Shown one piece after another: positions 40,562 through 51,353 of a stretch of 64,000 bases of DNA (position 1 is the first letter of the stretch; each line of letters opens with the position of its first letter). The stretch spans positions 248,001 to 312,000 of the forward strand of contig CP140044.1 of NCBI GenBank assembly GCA_039830045.1, given 5' to 3'. Origin of the DNA: Buchnera aphidicola (Floraphis choui). GTDB taxonomy: Bacteria; Pseudomonadota; Gammaproteobacteria; Enterobacterales; Enterobacteriaceae. The notes beneath the pieces are model-generated. The model did not search any database. It was not told the origin of the DNA and saw only the letters and a program-made list of their open reading frames with translations. The translations under genes were made by a program, and so were the position numbers.

Positions 40562-42022
40562 TTATAATAATGGACTTAATAAATAGAATAACTTTTCTAT
40601 TATTTTCTCCCAATAAGACCTAATGGCCCATAATTTTGGATCTATTAATTTAGAATGTGAAATATACTCATTATGTAGTAAAAATAAATCTTTTCCAAAA
40701 TTACTATCATCTACTACTAGTGTAATTTCAAAATTTAACCATAAACTTCTCATATCTAAATTTACAGTACCAATTAAACTTAATTGCATGTCTATTAAAA
40801 TACTTTTACTATGTAATAATCCTTTTTCAAATTGATAAATTTTTACACCAGATTCTAAGAGTTCACTAAAAAATACCCGACTAGCCCATTGAACTAAAAT
40901 AGAATCATTACTTTTTGGAATAATTAAACTAACTTCTACACCTCTTTGAGCAGCTGTACATATTGCATATAATAAATCATCACTAGGTACTAGATAAGGA
41001 GTAGTAATTATTATCTTTTTTCGCGCTGCATAAATAGAAGTTAATAATACTTGATGAATAATATTTTTAGTAAAACCCGGGCCAGAAGCAATTATTTGTA
41101 TAGCAGAAGGATTATTTTTCTTTAAAGTAATAACTTTACACGTAGGTTGTTTTGGGAAAATTTTTTTTCCAGTTTCTATTTCCCAATCGCAAGAATATAC
41201 TATTCCCATAGTAGTAGCTACTGGACCTTCTATTCGAATCATTAAATCTATCCATTTACCTATTTTCAATGATCTTTTAAATAAACGTGGATCTACTAAA
41301 TTCATACTTCCTGCATATGTAATATAATTGTCTATAAGAATAAATTTTCGATGTTGTCTTAAATCTACTCTTCTAAGAAATAATTTATATACGTTTATCT
41401 TTAAAGCTTCAACTATTTGTATTCCAGAACTACGCATAATAGTTACCCATTTACTACGAAAAAAATTTATGCTTCCAGCAGAATCTAACATTATCCTACA
41501 TTTTATTCCTCTTTGAGCTGATTTTATTAATGCTGTTGCTACATCATCTATTAATCCACCAGGTTTCCAAATATAAAAAACAATTTCAATATTATTCCTT
41601 GCTAAATAAATATCTTGTATTAGAGCTTTAATGACTTCTTGTGTATTTTTCAATAATTTTAACTTGTTATACTTAATACCTGATATTCCTTGTCTATGCT
41701 TGCATAGTTGAAATACTGAAGTTGCTACTTCACTATTATTATTTTCAAATATAAAATTACGGGATTTTAAATTATTTAACCATTTATTTTTTGTAGACCA
41801 CATAGTACTAGCTAACTTTAATCTTCTCTTTCCAAGATAGAATTCTTTAAAAAATAACCAAGTTACAATACCTATTATAGGAAGTATATAAATTACTAAT
41901 AACCATGCCATTGCTGACGGTATTGCACGGCGTTTTGAAAGTATACGAATTGTTATACTGACGATTAATAACCAATATCCTGAGATAATTAACCAAGTGA
42001 TTATAGAATAAAAATTAATCAT
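40562..42022 (-). CDS. cls: cardiolipin synthase
   Basis: Joins two phosphatidylglycerols into cardiolipin in the inner membrane. The 486-residue product equals E. coli ClsA, with two N-terminal membrane segments (residues about 5-60) and two phospholipase D HKD motifs, HRKFILID with GSMN and HSKSILID with GTVN. All catalytic residues are intact. In E. coli kch, yciI and tonB stand between clsA and yciA; here only 294 A/T-rich bases remain upstream. Confidence 0.96.
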   Translation of the reverse strand: MINFYSIITWLIISGYWLLIVSITIRILSKRRAIPSAMAWLLVIYILPIIGIVTWLFFKEFYLGKRRLKLASTMWSTKNKWLNNLKSRNFIFENNNSEVATSVFQLCKHRQGISGIKYNKLKLLKNTQEVIKALIQDIYLARNNIEIVFYIWKPGGLIDDVATALIKSAQRGIKCRIMLDSAGSINFFRSKWVTIMRSSGIQIVEALKINVYKLFLRRVDLRQHRKFILIDNYITYAGSMNLVDPRLFKRSLKIGKWIDLMIRIEGPVATTMGIVYSCDWEIETGKKIFPKQPTCKVITLKKNNPSAIQIIASGPGFTKNIIHQVLLTSIYAARKKIIITTPYLVPSDDLLYAICTAAQRGVEVSLIIPKSNDSILVQWASRVFFSELLESGVKIYQFEKGLLHSKSILIDMQLSLIGTVNLDMRSLWLNFEITLVVDDSNFGKDLFLLHNEYISHSKLIDPKLWAIRSYWEKIIEKLFYLLSPLL

Positions 42023-42316
42023 TTAATAATAATCCAGTTAACATTTCAAAATTTTAAATAATAAAATTAGAGTTCAATTTGTGATAATTTATAATATTTT
42101 AAAATATTTTTAAATGAAATATAAAATAATTAATTTTATCTTTATTAGTTATTATTAAATTATAATTAATAATAATACTGAGTTTGATATTTATGATTTT
42201 ACTATTTAAAAAAGATATTTTAGAATATATTTTAAATTTTTAAAATATATTTAAATTTTAGAATTTATTAAATTAATACCATATGTTTTTATATAATAAT
42301 TGATCTTTATATATAA

Positions 42317-42724
42317 TTAAATTACACTTAATGGCAGTATATTTCTTGGTTTTCCTAATTTATCTACAGCTACATAAACAAATACTGCTTCTGTTGTACA
42401 ATAACGCAATCCTAGAGGTTCTGAAGCAACTTTTTTTATCCATACTTCAACTTTTATAGTAATTGAACTATTTCCTATTTTAATACAACGCGCATAGCAA
42501 CTCACAACATCGCCAACCATAACTGATTTTAAAAATGTCATTCCATTAACACTAACTGTAACTACTCTTCCTCCAGCAATCTCTTTAGCTAATATAGCTC
42601 CTCCTATATCCATTTGAGACATAATCCATCCACCAAAGATATCTCCATGTGCATTAGTATTTGCTGGCATTGCCAAGGTACGTAAAACTATTATTCCTTG
42701 TGGCAAATGGTATTGTTTATTCAT
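42317..42724 (-). CDS. yciA: acyl-CoA thioesterase YciA
   Basis: Hot-dog fold thioesterase hydrolysing a wide range of acyl-CoAs. The 135-residue product is very close to E. coli YciA: NANGDIFGGWIMSQMDIGGA with the catalytic aspartate, GRVVTVSVNGMTFLK, GDVVSCYARC and VWIKKVASEPLGLRY. It is the first gene after the cls spacer and runs in the same direction as yciB and yciC, but its start lies 28 bases downstream of the yciB stop, so the three probably form one operon in the order yciC-yciB-yciA. Confidence 0.95.
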   Translation of the reverse strand: MNKQYHLPQGIIVLRTLAMPANTNAHGDIFGGWIMSQMDIGGAILAKEIAGGRVVTVSVNGMTFLKSVMVGDVVSCYARCIKIGNSSITIKVEVWIKKVASEPLGLRYCTTEAVFVYVAVDKLGKPRNILPLSVI

Positions 42725-42751
42725 AAAATATTCTCTAAATAAAATTATTAA

Positions 42752-43285
42752 TTATTTGTTTTTAGAAATAGAATAATGTATGTAAATTCCATTGATAAAA
42801 ATAAAAAATAATGTCAAGAAAGTTAGTCCAAAAACTTTAAAAAGTACCCACATATTTTCTGATAAATAAAACATAAAGTATACATTCATGCCAGCACATA
42901 TTAGAAAAAAAATAGACCAAATAATATCTAAATTGTTCCAAGTAGAACGAGTTAACGTTATTTTTTTTTCTAATAATTTTTGAATTAATGGTTTTTTAAA
43001 TAATAGATAATTAATTAAAAATAGAAAGAAAAAAAATAAATATATTATTGTTATTTTCCACTTAATATAGTTGCTATCATGCAATAACAATGTTAAGCAC
43101 CCAAAAAATAAAACAGAAATACAATTTATGAGATCTAGTTTATCAATTTTGTTAAATAAAATTTTATTCAATATACATATTAAAAGTGTTGAAAGCATTA
43201 ATACAGCTGATGCATTAAAAATATTATAAAATTTATATGTAATAAAAAAGGTTAAAATTGGAATAAAATTAAATAAATGTTTCAT
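42752..43285 (-). CDS. yciB: inner membrane septation protein YciB
   Basis: Small polytopic membrane protein (177 residues, E. coli 179; also called IspZ) with five hydrophobic segments. It begins with MKHLFNFIPILTFFITYKFYNIF and keeps the family motif around EKKITLTRSTWNNLDIIWSIFF. Linked in E. coli to cell envelope synthesis and septation; the exact function is unknown. Lies between yciC and yciA as in E. coli. Confidence 0.93.
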   Translation of the reverse strand: MKHLFNFIPILTFFITYKFYNIFNASAVLMLSTLLICILNKILFNKIDKLDLINCISVLFFGCLTLLLHDSNYIKWKITIIYLFFFFLFLINYLLFKKPLIQKLLEKKITLTRSTWNNLDIIWSIFFLICAGMNVYFMFYLSENMWVLFKVFGLTFLTLFFIFINGIYIHYSISKNK

Positions 43286-43307
43286 AAAGTTACGTCCAAA
43301 ATTATGT

Positions 43308-44063
43308 TTATTTAAAGTATCGAAACGAACGCGATAACATATGAAAACGGAATAAATATATAATTAGTATAGAAGAAATTAAATTAATAATTATACTTAA
43401 TAAGAAAAATGATATTGATTCAGATATGATGTTTATATCTGATAACAACATTAAAATAATTAGCTTTAAAAATATCCATATTATGATAGCAGGAGAAACT
43501 ACTTTAAAATTATTTAACGTTATTTGAATGCTATCAATAATAGATTTTGTTATAGTTGTATTATTTATTATTAATATAATTGGAGATAAAGATAACAATA
43601 TAAAAAATATTATTCCTGGAACAATTAATAATACTAATCCTAATTGAATTACTATTGTATTAATTAATATTAGTAGAAATACGCTCATAAATAAATATGG
43701 ATTAGTTCTTTTTAATTCTAAAAAAAAATTTTCTTTTTTAAGTGATGTAAACTGTATGAATATTGTCAAAATACTTATTAAAAAAGTATTACCAATTAAT
43801 GATGAACATAATTTTATTATCGAAAAAAGTAATAATTGTCTTTGTTGATCAGGAGTTAATGTTTGTATAAAATCAAATAATGAATGATAATGATTCGTTT
43901 TAAATTCATAGAAAATAGTCAAGATATTTAAATGTAAAGCAAAAATATTATCTAATATTGAAGTTATGCTAGAAGAAAAAAAAGTAATAATAAGTATTAT
44001 TAACCATTTTTTCTTAAAAAAACTAATAGTATCACAGTATAATGAATTTGTCGTGATATGCAT
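43308..44063 (-). CDS. yciC: YciC family membrane protein
   Basis: Polytopic membrane protein (251 residues) of the UPF0259 family with about six hydrophobic segments. The N-terminus MHITTNSLYCDTISFFKKKW and segments such as LTPDQQRQLLLFSIIKL match E. coli YciC. The function is unknown. First gene of the yciC-yciB-yciA set, next to the trp operon as in E. coli. Its sequence is more diverged than its neighbours. Confidence 0.9.
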   Translation of the reverse strand: MHITTNSLYCDTISFFKKKWLIILIITFFSSSITSILDNIFALHLNILTIFYEFKTNHYHSLFDFIQTLTPDQQRQLLLFSIIKLCSSLIGNTFLISILTIFIQFTSLKKENFFLELKRTNPYLFMSVFLLILINTIVIQLGLVLLIVPGIIFFILLSLSPIILIINNTTITKSIIDSIQITLNNFKVVSPAIIIWIFLKLIILMLLSDINIISESISFFLLSIIINLISSILIIYLFRFHMLSRSFRYFK

Positions 44064-44196
44064 TCATGCTCCTTAAAGTAAAATATATTTCAATATTATA
44101 TTCTATACAACATTTATTAAAATATAAATTATTCCAATACATTATATATTTATATTTGATATTAAATATCTTTTATTTATGACATAGTAAATAGCA

Positions 44197-45009
44197 TTAT
44201 TCAGCGATACTTGCTGCGATTTTTAAAGATAAAGATAATCTTTTTATCTCTTTTATAAGTTTTTTTTCATTATAAAAATAATTTTCAATTAATTGAATAA
44301 TAATTGATCCACAAATAACTCCAGATATTCCTGATGATATAATTTGTTTTATTTGATTAGGATTAGAAATTCCAAAGCCTTGTATCAGAGGTGTCTTAGT
44401 TAATTGTCTTAATTTATTAATTAAATTTAATGGTGGCACTATTATTTTATCGTCTATTCCAGTTACTCCAGATCTAGATAATAAATAAATATATCCTTTG
44501 CTATATACAGAAATTTTTTCGATAATGTCATTTTTAGCATCAGGAGGACAAACAAAAACTTGTAATATATTATTGATCATAGCACATTGTCTGAAGCTAT
44601 GTGATTCTTCAATTGGAAGATCTGCTATTAAAACTGAATCAATTCCAATATTAGAACATTTCAAATAAAAATTATTAATTCCAAATTTAAATATTAAATT
44701 TGCGTACAGCAGTAATCCTATTGGAATAGTAGAATATTTTTTACGTATTTCGTACAATACTGCAAAGCATTTATTAACGTTTATACCAGATTTAAAAGCT
44801 CTTAAATTAGCTTTTTGTACGACTTTACCGTCTGCTATAGGATCAGAAAACGGAATACCTAATTCTAGTCCATCTGCTCCATTTTCAATTAAAGTATCAA
44901 TTATTTTTAAAAATGTATTAATTGATGGATCACCAATAACAATAAAAGGAATAAAACAACCTCTTTTAAATGGAATTAGTTTGTCATATAATTTTTGATA
45001 ACGATTCAT
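44197..45009 (-). CDS. trpA: tryptophan synthase alpha chain
   Basis: Cleaves indole-3-glycerol phosphate to indole, which is channelled to TrpB. The 270-residue TIM barrel has the catalytic glutamate and aspartate in DGLELGIPFSDPIADG, LLSRSGVTGID and the phosphate site GFGISNPNQI. I start at the ATG at 45009 (MNRYQKLYDKL), which matches E. coli; an in-frame ATG at 45021 overlaps the spacer to trpB. Last gene of trpD-trpCF-trpB-trpA. Confidence 0.97.
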   Translation of the reverse strand: MNRYQKLYDKLIPFKRGCFIPFIVIGDPSINTFLKIIDTLIENGADGLELGIPFSDPIADGKVVQKANLRAFKSGINVNKCFAVLYEIRKKYSTIPIGLLLYANLIFKFGINNFYLKCSNIGIDSVLIADLPIEESHSFRQCAMINNILQVFVCPPDAKNDIIEKISVYSKGYIYLLSRSGVTGIDDKIIVPPLNLINKLRQLTKTPLIQGFGISNPNQIKQIISSGISGVICGSIIIQLIENYFYNEKKLIKEIKRLSLSLKIAASIAE

Positions 45010-45023
45010 TATAAATATCACTC

Positions 45024-46202
45024 TTATATATTTAAAAAATGTTTAACAGTTTCAATATCTTTATCACCTCTTCCTGAAAGGTTTACAATTAATATTTGTT
45101 TTTTTTTAGGATTATCATTCATTAATTTAAGTGCATAAGCTAATGCGTGAGAAGATTCTAATGCTGGAATAATTCCTTCTAATTTACTTAAATTTTGAAA
45201 TGCATGTACTGCTTCAGTATCAGTTATAGAAACGTATCTAGCACGTTTAATATGTTTTAACCAAGCATGTTCAGGTCCTACAGCTGGGAAATCTAATCCA
45301 GCAGAAATAGACCACGACTTTTTTATTTGTCCTTCACTTGTTTGCATAATTTTTGTTTTCATACCAAAAAAAATACCTGTTTCTCCATGCATTAAAGGAG
45401 CACCGTGTTTTTCGGTGTGAACACCTACTCCTCCTGGTTCTACTCCAATAAGATTAACAGAATCATCTGAAATAAATGAAGAAAATATACCGATAGCATT
45501 TGATCCTCCACCTATACATGCAATAATAGAATTAGGTAAACTATTTTCTTTTTCAAAAATTTGTTTTCTCGTTTCTTTTCCAATAATACTTTGAAATTCT
45601 TTAACTATAGTTGGATAAGGGTGCGGCCCAGCAGCCGTTCCAAGCATATAATGTGCGTTAATATAATTTTTAGACCAGTCACGTAAAGCTTCATTGCATG
45701 CATCTTTTAGAGTTCCATTTCCGGTGTTTACTGGAATTATTTTTGCTCCCATTAATTGCATACGAAATACGTTTTGTTGTTGTCTTTTGATATCTTTAAC
45801 TCCCATATAAATACGGCATTTAAGATCTAATAAAGCACAGGATAATGCTGCTGCTACTCCATGCTGTCCAGCCCCAGTTTCTGCAATAATTTCTTTTTTT
45901 TTCATTCGTTTTGCTAATAAAGCTTGTCCTAAAACTTGGTTCGTTTTGTGCGCACCTCCATGGAGCAGATCTTCTCGTTTAAGATAAATTCGTGTATTTG
46001 TTCCTTTTGTTAAATTTTTACATAATGTAAGTGGTGTAGGGCGTCCTGCATAGTTTTTTAAAAGACTAGATAAATCTTCTTTAAATTGGGAACTTTTTAA
46101 AGAAGAAACAAAGGCTTTTTCTAGTTGATGTAATGCAGGCATTAAAATTTGTGGAACATACATCCCACCAAAATTACCAAAATATGAATTTAATAAAGTC
46201 AT
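45024..46202 (-). CDS. trpB: tryptophan synthase beta chain
   Basis: Condenses indole with serine to tryptophan using pyridoxal phosphate. The 392-residue product has the PLP lysine in [25 protein letters not shown], the phosphate cradle GGGSNAIG and the C-terminal LSGRGDKD. It is the best conserved member of the operon. 31 bases separate it from trpCF and 14 from trpA. Confidence 0.98.
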   Translation of the reverse strand: MTLLNSYFGNFGGMYVPQILMPALHQLEKAFVSSLKSSQFKEDLSSLLKNYAGRPTPLTLCKNLTKGTNTRIYLKREDLLHGGAHKTNQVLGQALLAKRMKKKEIIAETGAGQHGVAAALSCALLDLKCRIYMGVKDIKRQQQNVFRMQLMGAKIIPVNTGNGTLKDACNEALRDWSKNYINAHYMLGTAAGPHPYPTIVKEFQSIIGKETRKQIFEKENSLPNSIIACIGGGSNAIGIFSSFISDDSVNLIGVEPGGVGVHTEKHGAPLMHGETGIFFGMKTKIMQTSEGQIKKSWSISAGLDFPAVGPEHAWLKHIKRARYVSITDTEAVHAFQNLSKLEGIIPALESSHALAYALKLMNDNPKKKQILIVNLSGRGDKDIETVKHFLNI

Positions 46203-46233
46203 TTTAATAATGTATTCCTAATTTATAAACTTT

Positions 46234-47613
46234 TTAATGAGTTATTATTTTATGTTCTCTCAAAGAACGAAAAAGTAGATCTACTTTATTTTTACTTTTT
46301 ATTCCAGGAGAAATTTCTACTCCAGAATTAAAATCAAAACCAAAACAACCTAAATTAGATGCTAAAATACAATTTTGAATGTTTAATCCACCAGCTAAAA
46401 TAACGTTATTTAATTCATAATTTTTCAATAAAGACCAATCAAATGATTGACCACTACCTCCATATATGTTGTCAAATAAATATTTATCTATGTTTTTAAA
46501 AGATAATTTTTGATTTTTATTATTATTTGTTAAAGAAATAGCTTTCCATATTTTTATATTAGATGACAACTTTTGTTTTAAATTATTAATATAGTTTTGA
46601 TCTTCATTTCCATGAAGTTGAATAGCATACAATGGAATTTTACTAGCTATATCAATGATGGTTGTAATGTTTTCATTACAAAATACTCCTACGTATTTCA
46701 TAACGATTAAATTACTTATTTTAATTATTTGTTTTAAGTTGACGTATCGCGGAGATGATTTGCAAAAAATAAATCCTGAATACATTGCTCCAGAATTCTT
46801 TGATAATTTAATATCTTTTAGTCTGGTCAACCCGCATATTTTATTATTTCCTATTATTATTTTTCGGATAGCTGTATCTAAATTTTTTTTAATCATTATA
46901 GACGATCCAATTAAAAATCCTTGTACAAAAGATTTTAATTGTCTTACTTGATAATAATTTTTAATTCCAGATTCACTAATAGAAATTATATTTTTTGGTA
47001 TATTAGGTGCTAATTTATGTGTGTTAGTTATTGATAAAGAAAAATTATGTAAATTTCGATTATTAATTCCAATAATTTTTGCGTTTAAATTAATAGCTCT
47101 ATTTAGTTCTTTTTGATTACTTATTTCAGTTAGTATACCCATATTTAAAGATATTGCTAGATTTTTAAGAAAAAGATATTGGTGATCATCTAAAATCGAT
47201 AACATTAAAAGTATAGCATCAGCTTGATAATATCTTGCTAAATAAACTTGATACGGATCAATAAAAAAATCTTTACATAAAATAGGTTGATGGATAGCAA
47301 TTTTTCGAATTATAGGTATAAATTTAAAGTTACCATTAAAATATTTTTCATCAGTTAATACTGATATAGCTGAAGCATATTTCTTATATGTTTTAGCCAC
47401 AAATTCTGGACTAAAATTATTTAGTATTCCTAATGAAGGTGATGCTTTTTTAAATTCTAATATGAAAGAAGGATGAATTTTTTTTAAAGATTGGTGAAAA
47501 TTACGATCTGATAATGTAACGTTTTGTTGGAAAGTAGATAATGGTTGTAATTTTTTTCGATATTTAATCCAATCTAATTTATAATGTATTATATTTTTCA
47601 ATATACTGTTCAA
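46234..47613 (-). CDS. trpC: indole-3-glycerol phosphate synthase / phosphoribosylanthranilate isomerase fusion
   Basis: Bifunctional TrpC-TrpF enzyme, two consecutive steps of tryptophan synthesis, fused as in other Enterobacterales. Residues about 1-255 form the synthase (ILEFKKASPSLG, ASAISVLTDEKYFNG, ILCKDFFIDPYQ, GINNRNLHNF, ISESGI); residues about 256-459 form the isomerase (ICGLTRLKD with its catalytic cysteine, VGVFCNE, AIQLHGNED, LAGGLNIQN). Both active sites look intact. It lies 14 bases after trpD. Confidence 0.97.
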   Translation of the reverse strand: MNSILKNIIHYKLDWIKYRKKLQPLSTFQQNVTLSDRNFHQSLKKIHPSFILEFKKASPSLGILNNFSPEFVAKTYKKYASAISVLTDEKYFNGNFKFIPIIRKIAIHQPILCKDFFIDPYQVYLARYYQADAILLMLSILDDHQYLFLKNLAISLNMGILTEISNQKELNRAINLNAKIIGINNRNLHNFSLSITNTHKLAPNIPKNIISISESGIKNYYQVRQLKSFVQGFLIGSSIMIKKNLDTAIRKIIIGNNKICGLTRLKDIKLSKNSGAMYSGFIFCKSSPRYVNLKQIIKISNLIVMKYVGVFCNENITTIIDIASKIPLYAIQLHGNEDQNYINNLKQKLSSNIKIWKAISLTNNNKNQKLSFKNIDKYLFDNIYGGSGQSFDWSLLKNYELNNVILAGGLNIQNCILASNLGCFGFDFNSGVEISPGIKSKNKVDLLFRSLREHKIITH

Positions 47614-47627
47614 AATAATAGTCCTCT

Positions 47628-48623
47628 TTAAAATTTAGAAAGTGCAGTAATCATTTCATATACTTTTCCACTATAAATTATTTTTAAAGCATGTTTTGTA
47701 TTTTTTTTTAGGTTTTCATTTCCAAATAATTTTAATAACATAGCTACATTAACTGCTATAGTTTCTGAAATTGAACTAGGTCCTTTTCCTTGAAACACGT
47801 TTTTTATAATTTCATAATTTTCTTTAGCTGTTCCTCCTAAAATAGAACTTTTATCATGATATTTGACTCCAAAATCGTCTGGAGATAATGTATATGAAGT
47901 AACTTTAGAATCATTTAACTCTATAACATTTGTTAAACTATGCAAGGTAACTTCATCTATATAATTGCTATGTACTATTATTGAACGATGACTATTTAGT
48001 TTTCTTAGTATATTTGCAACAAGAGTCATTATTTCAGAATTATATACTCCTATAATAGATAAAGGCGGTTGAGATGGGTTTAGTAAGGGACCTAATATAT
48101 TAAATAATGTTTTTGTTTTTAAAGTTTTTCGAACTAATTCAACATATTTGAAACTCATATGATATTGAGGAGCAAATAAAAAGCAAATATTTAATCTATT
48201 TAACATTTCTTGAGATTTGATTTTTGATATATTTACATTAATATTAAATTCTCGTAAAAGATCATATGATCCAGTTTTACTAGATATACTTTTATTACAA
48301 TGTTTAATTATTTTTAATCCGCATGTGGCTCCAACAAGTGCACTAGCAGTAGATATATTTATACTATTACTATGATCTCCTCCAGTTCCTACAATATCGG
48401 CAAACATATAGTTTTGTTTTGGAAATGAATCCATATATTTTAAACAAGCGCGAATAGCTCCTATTATTTCATTTTCAGATTCTCCTTTAATTTTTAGAGC
48501 TATTAGAATAGCAGATAATTGTATATCATTAATCTTTCCATTCATTATAAGTTGAAATATTCTATATGCTTCTATTTCAGTTAAATCTTGACTATTATAA
48601 ATCTTATTTAATATAGTTTGCAT
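47628..48623 (-). CDS. trpD: anthranilate phosphoribosyltransferase, with an altered KHGN motif
   Basis: Adds phosphoribosyl to anthranilate. The 331-residue product lacks the TrpG part found fused to it in E. coli. Residues 79-83 form the PRPP-binding GTGGD, followed by NISTASAL; the acidic pair is kept in DEVTLHS. The anthranilate/PRPP motif, normally KHGNR, reads K107-H-C-N-K111, so a conserved glycine is Cys. I start at the ATG at 48623 (MQTILNKIYN, as in E. coli-type TrpD); upstream in-frame ATGs add unrelated hydrophobic residues. trpE and trpG are not in the window. Confidence 0.93.
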   Translation of the reverse strand: MQTILNKIYNSQDLTEIEAYRIFQLIMNGKINDIQLSAILIALKIKGESENEIIGAIRACLKYMDSFPKQNYMFADIVGTGGDHSNSINISTASALVGATCGLKIIKHCNKSISSKTGSYDLLREFNINVNISKIKSQEMLNRLNICFLFAPQYHMSFKYVELVRKTLKTKTLFNILGPLLNPSQPPLSIIGVYNSEIMTLVANILRKLNSHRSIIVHSNYIDEVTLHSLTNVIELNDSKVTSYTLSPDDFGVKYHDKSSILGGTAKENYEIIKNVFQGKGPSSISETIAVNVAMLLKLFGNENLKKNTKHALKIIYSGKVYEMITALSKF

Positions 48624-48898
48624 TTCATATCTCGTAACAAGTAATAAATAAATTCGTATAATTTTAACTAAAATTTTTAGAGTCATTAATAATAAATAAA
48701 AACATTTATACATTATTAACTATATATTAAATATAATTATAATTAAATTAATCTTATTGATATTTAAAATAATTTTTTATATGTTGTTTGTTTATATTTT
48801 ATAAATCATTTTGAGATTAAAAGTTTTAAATTGTAATAAATAGATTTTATACTATTAAAATATTAAAAATAATTACGTTAATATGTTTAGGAGTCATA

Positions 48899-49786
48899 AT
48901 GACACAAAGAATTATGATAATACTACTATTCATAGTAGTATCTATAACTTGGGCAACTACTTTTATGGCTATAAAAATTGCTTCAAATACTATTCCTCCT
49001 TTATTTATCACTGGAATGCGATTTTTATTAGCATCTCTTTTACTAATATGTATTTGTTACTACACTAATACTCCTTTATATTTTCCTCCTGGAAAAAAAA
49101 TATTTCAATTTACTATATGTGTTTTTTATTTTATTATACCTTTTTCATTAATGTTATATGGTGGTACTTATGTGAATTCAATTATTGCATCTATCATATT
49201 TGCCAATATGCCGATTATAGTATTGTTTTTTTCGTTTATTTTTTTTGACAAAAAATTACATTTTATTCAATATATAGGGCTAATATTAGCAATTATTATT
49301 TTATCAATAATTTTATTTAAAGAAATCAAGTTAGGTGATGAAAAAACAATAAAAGGAATAATTGCGCTTATATTAGCTATGATTAGTCATGCGATAATAT
49401 ATTTGTATTCTAAAGAAAAATATTCTAATATATCTATTTTAACTTTTAACGCTCTTCCTTCTTTTTTTTCCGGGTTGTTTTTACTGTGCATTTCTAACGT
49501 TATAGAACATCCTATATTTCATACGTTTTCTAGAATGTCTATTTTAGCAACGTTATATTTGAGTTATTTTTCAGGAGTGTTTGGTATTTTATCTTATTTT
49601 TATTTACAAAAAAAAGTAAGTTCTTTTCATGCTTCTATGATTTTTTTTATATTTCCATTAATTACTCTAGTTTTAGAAAGATTTTTTTTTGGGAATTTTA
49701 TAGAAATAAATCAATTTCAATTAATAATTTTTTTAATGAGTAGTATATTGTTAACTCTAATTCCAGTGAATTATAAAAATCAATAA
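48899..49786 (+). CDS. EamA/DMT family transporter
   Basis: Ten-segment membrane transporter (295 residues) made of two EamA repeats: the first with VVSITWATTFMAIKIA and GMRFLLASLLL, the second with GIIALILAMISHAIIYLYS and the end motif FSGVFGILSYFYL. The family exports metabolites, including amino acids (YddG for aromatic ones, RhtA for threonine); it resembles E. coli YedA and relatives. A strong AGGAG lies at 48889-48893. It is divergent from the trp operon, so a role in amino acid release is possible but unproven. Confidence 0.88.
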   Translation: MTQRIMIILLFIVVSITWATTFMAIKIASNTIPPLFITGMRFLLASLLLICICYYTNTPLYFPPGKKIFQFTICVFYFIIPFSLMLYGGTYVNSIIASIIFANMPIIVLFFSFIFFDKKLHFIQYIGLILAIIILSIILFKEIKLGDEKTIKGIIALILAMISHAIIYLYSKEKYSNISILTFNALPSFFSGLFLLCISNVIEHPIFHTFSRMSILATLYLSYFSGVFGILSYFYLQKKVSSFHASMIFFIFPLITLVLERFFFGNFIEINQFQLIIFLMSSILLTLIPVNYKNQ

Positions 49787-50000
49787 GTAATTCAGTTTAT
49801 GATTTTATATAAAATATAATTATATTCTCAACAACTAATAATATTTTAAAATTGAACGAATTAATTATTACAAATAACAAGATTAGTTTTAATACTTTTA
49901 ATATAAATAATAAATATAATAAATAGTATATGAATAATTAACTATTTTAAACGTATTTGTTAAATTATTTAAATTTACTTAATTTTAAAAGGAAGTGTTT

Positions 50001-51029
50001 GTGAATCTTATTTTAAATTATATATTGTTTCTTTCTAAAATTTTTACTATCTTTTTATTTATTTCATTAACTTTTTTTATAATTTTAAATATTACGCGAA
50101 AAAAAAATAAAGAAAAGTTTAAATTAGACGTTATATCGTTAAATGATCATTATAAATCACTAAAAAACCAGGTTATTTTTTCAAAATTATCAAAATATGA
50201 AAAAAAAATATGGAATAAAAAGTATAAAAAAATTGAAAAGGAACAATTAAAAAACAATGTAGCCTTAATTAAAAAAAATAATTATTGTCTTTTCAACAAG
50301 ATACAACCTACATTGTATGTATTAGATTTTAAAGGAAGTATTAATGCAAAAGAAGTAGACTCGTTACGTGAGGAAATATCTGCAATTATTTTAGTTTTTC
50401 GAAAACATGACGAAGTGTTATTAAGATTAGAGAGTGGAGGTGGTACAATAAATGGATATGGTTTAGCAGCTGCTCAATTACAAAGATTAAAAGATAAAAA
50501 TATATATTTAACTATTTCTATAGATAAACTTGCAGCTAGTGGTGGATATATGATGGCTTGTGTTGCTAATCATATTATTGGCTCTTCATTTTCTATCATT
50601 GGTTCTATTGGAGTAGTAGCTCAAATACCTAACTTTCATAAATTTCTGAAAAAACATGACATTGATGTAGAATTACATACAGCTGGAAATTACAAAAGAA
50701 CGTTAACTATTTTTGGAAAAAACACATCTGAATCACGTGAAAAGTTTTGTTCTGAGCTTAATTTTACTCATACTTTATTTAAGGAGTTTGTTTATAATAT
50801 GAGGCCATCATTAAATATTGAAGAAGTATCTAACGGAGAATATTGGTTTGGATCTATAGCTTTAAAAAAAGGATTGATAGATAGTATTAATACAAGTGAT
50901 AATTTTATTTTATCTAAGATCAATAAATTTTCTATACTAAGAATTAAATATACCTCCGATCAAACAATGCTAAGTTCTTTTTTTTTAAAAGTAAAAAAAT
51001 TTTTAAAAATGCAATTTTCAAACTTTTAA
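50001..51029 (+). CDS. sohB: SohB inner membrane S49-family protease
   Basis: Membrane-anchored relative of signal peptide peptidase. The 342-residue product has one N-terminal membrane segment (residues about 10-32), a lysine-rich linker, and the protease domain with LDFKGSINAKEVDSLREE, the catalytic serine in KLAASGGYMMAC and the lysine in AGNYKRT. I start at the GTG at 50001, because GGAAG lies just upstream and the N-terminus then matches E. coli SohB; the GTG at 49995 overlaps that site. Natural substrates are not known. Confidence 0.94.
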   Translation: MNLILNYILFLSKIFTIFLFISLTFFIILNITRKKNKEKFKLDVISLNDHYKSLKNQVIFSKLSKYEKKIWNKKYKKIEKEQLKNNVALIKKNNYCLFNKIQPTLYVLDFKGSINAKEVDSLREEISAIILVFRKHDEVLLRLESGGGTINGYGLAAAQLQRLKDKNIYLTISIDKLAASGGYMMACVANHIIGSSFSIIGSIGVVAQIPNFHKFLKKHDIDVELHTAGNYKRTLTIFGKNTSESREKFCSELNFTHTLFKEFVYNMRPSLNIEEVSNGEYWFGSIALKKGLIDSINTSDNFILSKINKFSILRIKYTSDQTMLSSFFLKVKKFLKMQFSNF

Positions 51030-51353
51030 ATATATAAATACTTATAAATAACAAAATTCTAAAATTATGTAATAAATTATTATTTTATATTTTAGAAATA
51101 TAAATAAAATAATTAATATTTGTTAGAATTAATAAAATTATTAATTTTTGATATAGAATATGAATAATATCAAAATTAAAATTAACAAAACATTTTTCTA
51201 AGAAATTTATTTATTTGTGTTATAATCGTATAAAATTAAATTAATGCATTTTAAACATAAATGTAAAAAACTAAATTATTTTGAAATTTATATTTGAATT
51301 ATTAAAATTAAAATTTTATAACATATTTATATCATTTAAAAAATTTTTGTAAC
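51030..51353. other. convergent spacer between sohB and suhB
   Basis: About 320 A/T-rich bases without a gene. A small all-A/T hairpin (AATTAATA at 51127-51134 with TATTAATT at 51139-51146, running into five T) could end sohB transcription, but such pairs arise easily at this composition. Confidence 0.5.

Noticed and set aside
48714..48898. A trp leader peptide or attenuator upstream of trpD
   Set aside because: No short frame with tandem Trp codons and no competing hairpins are present.
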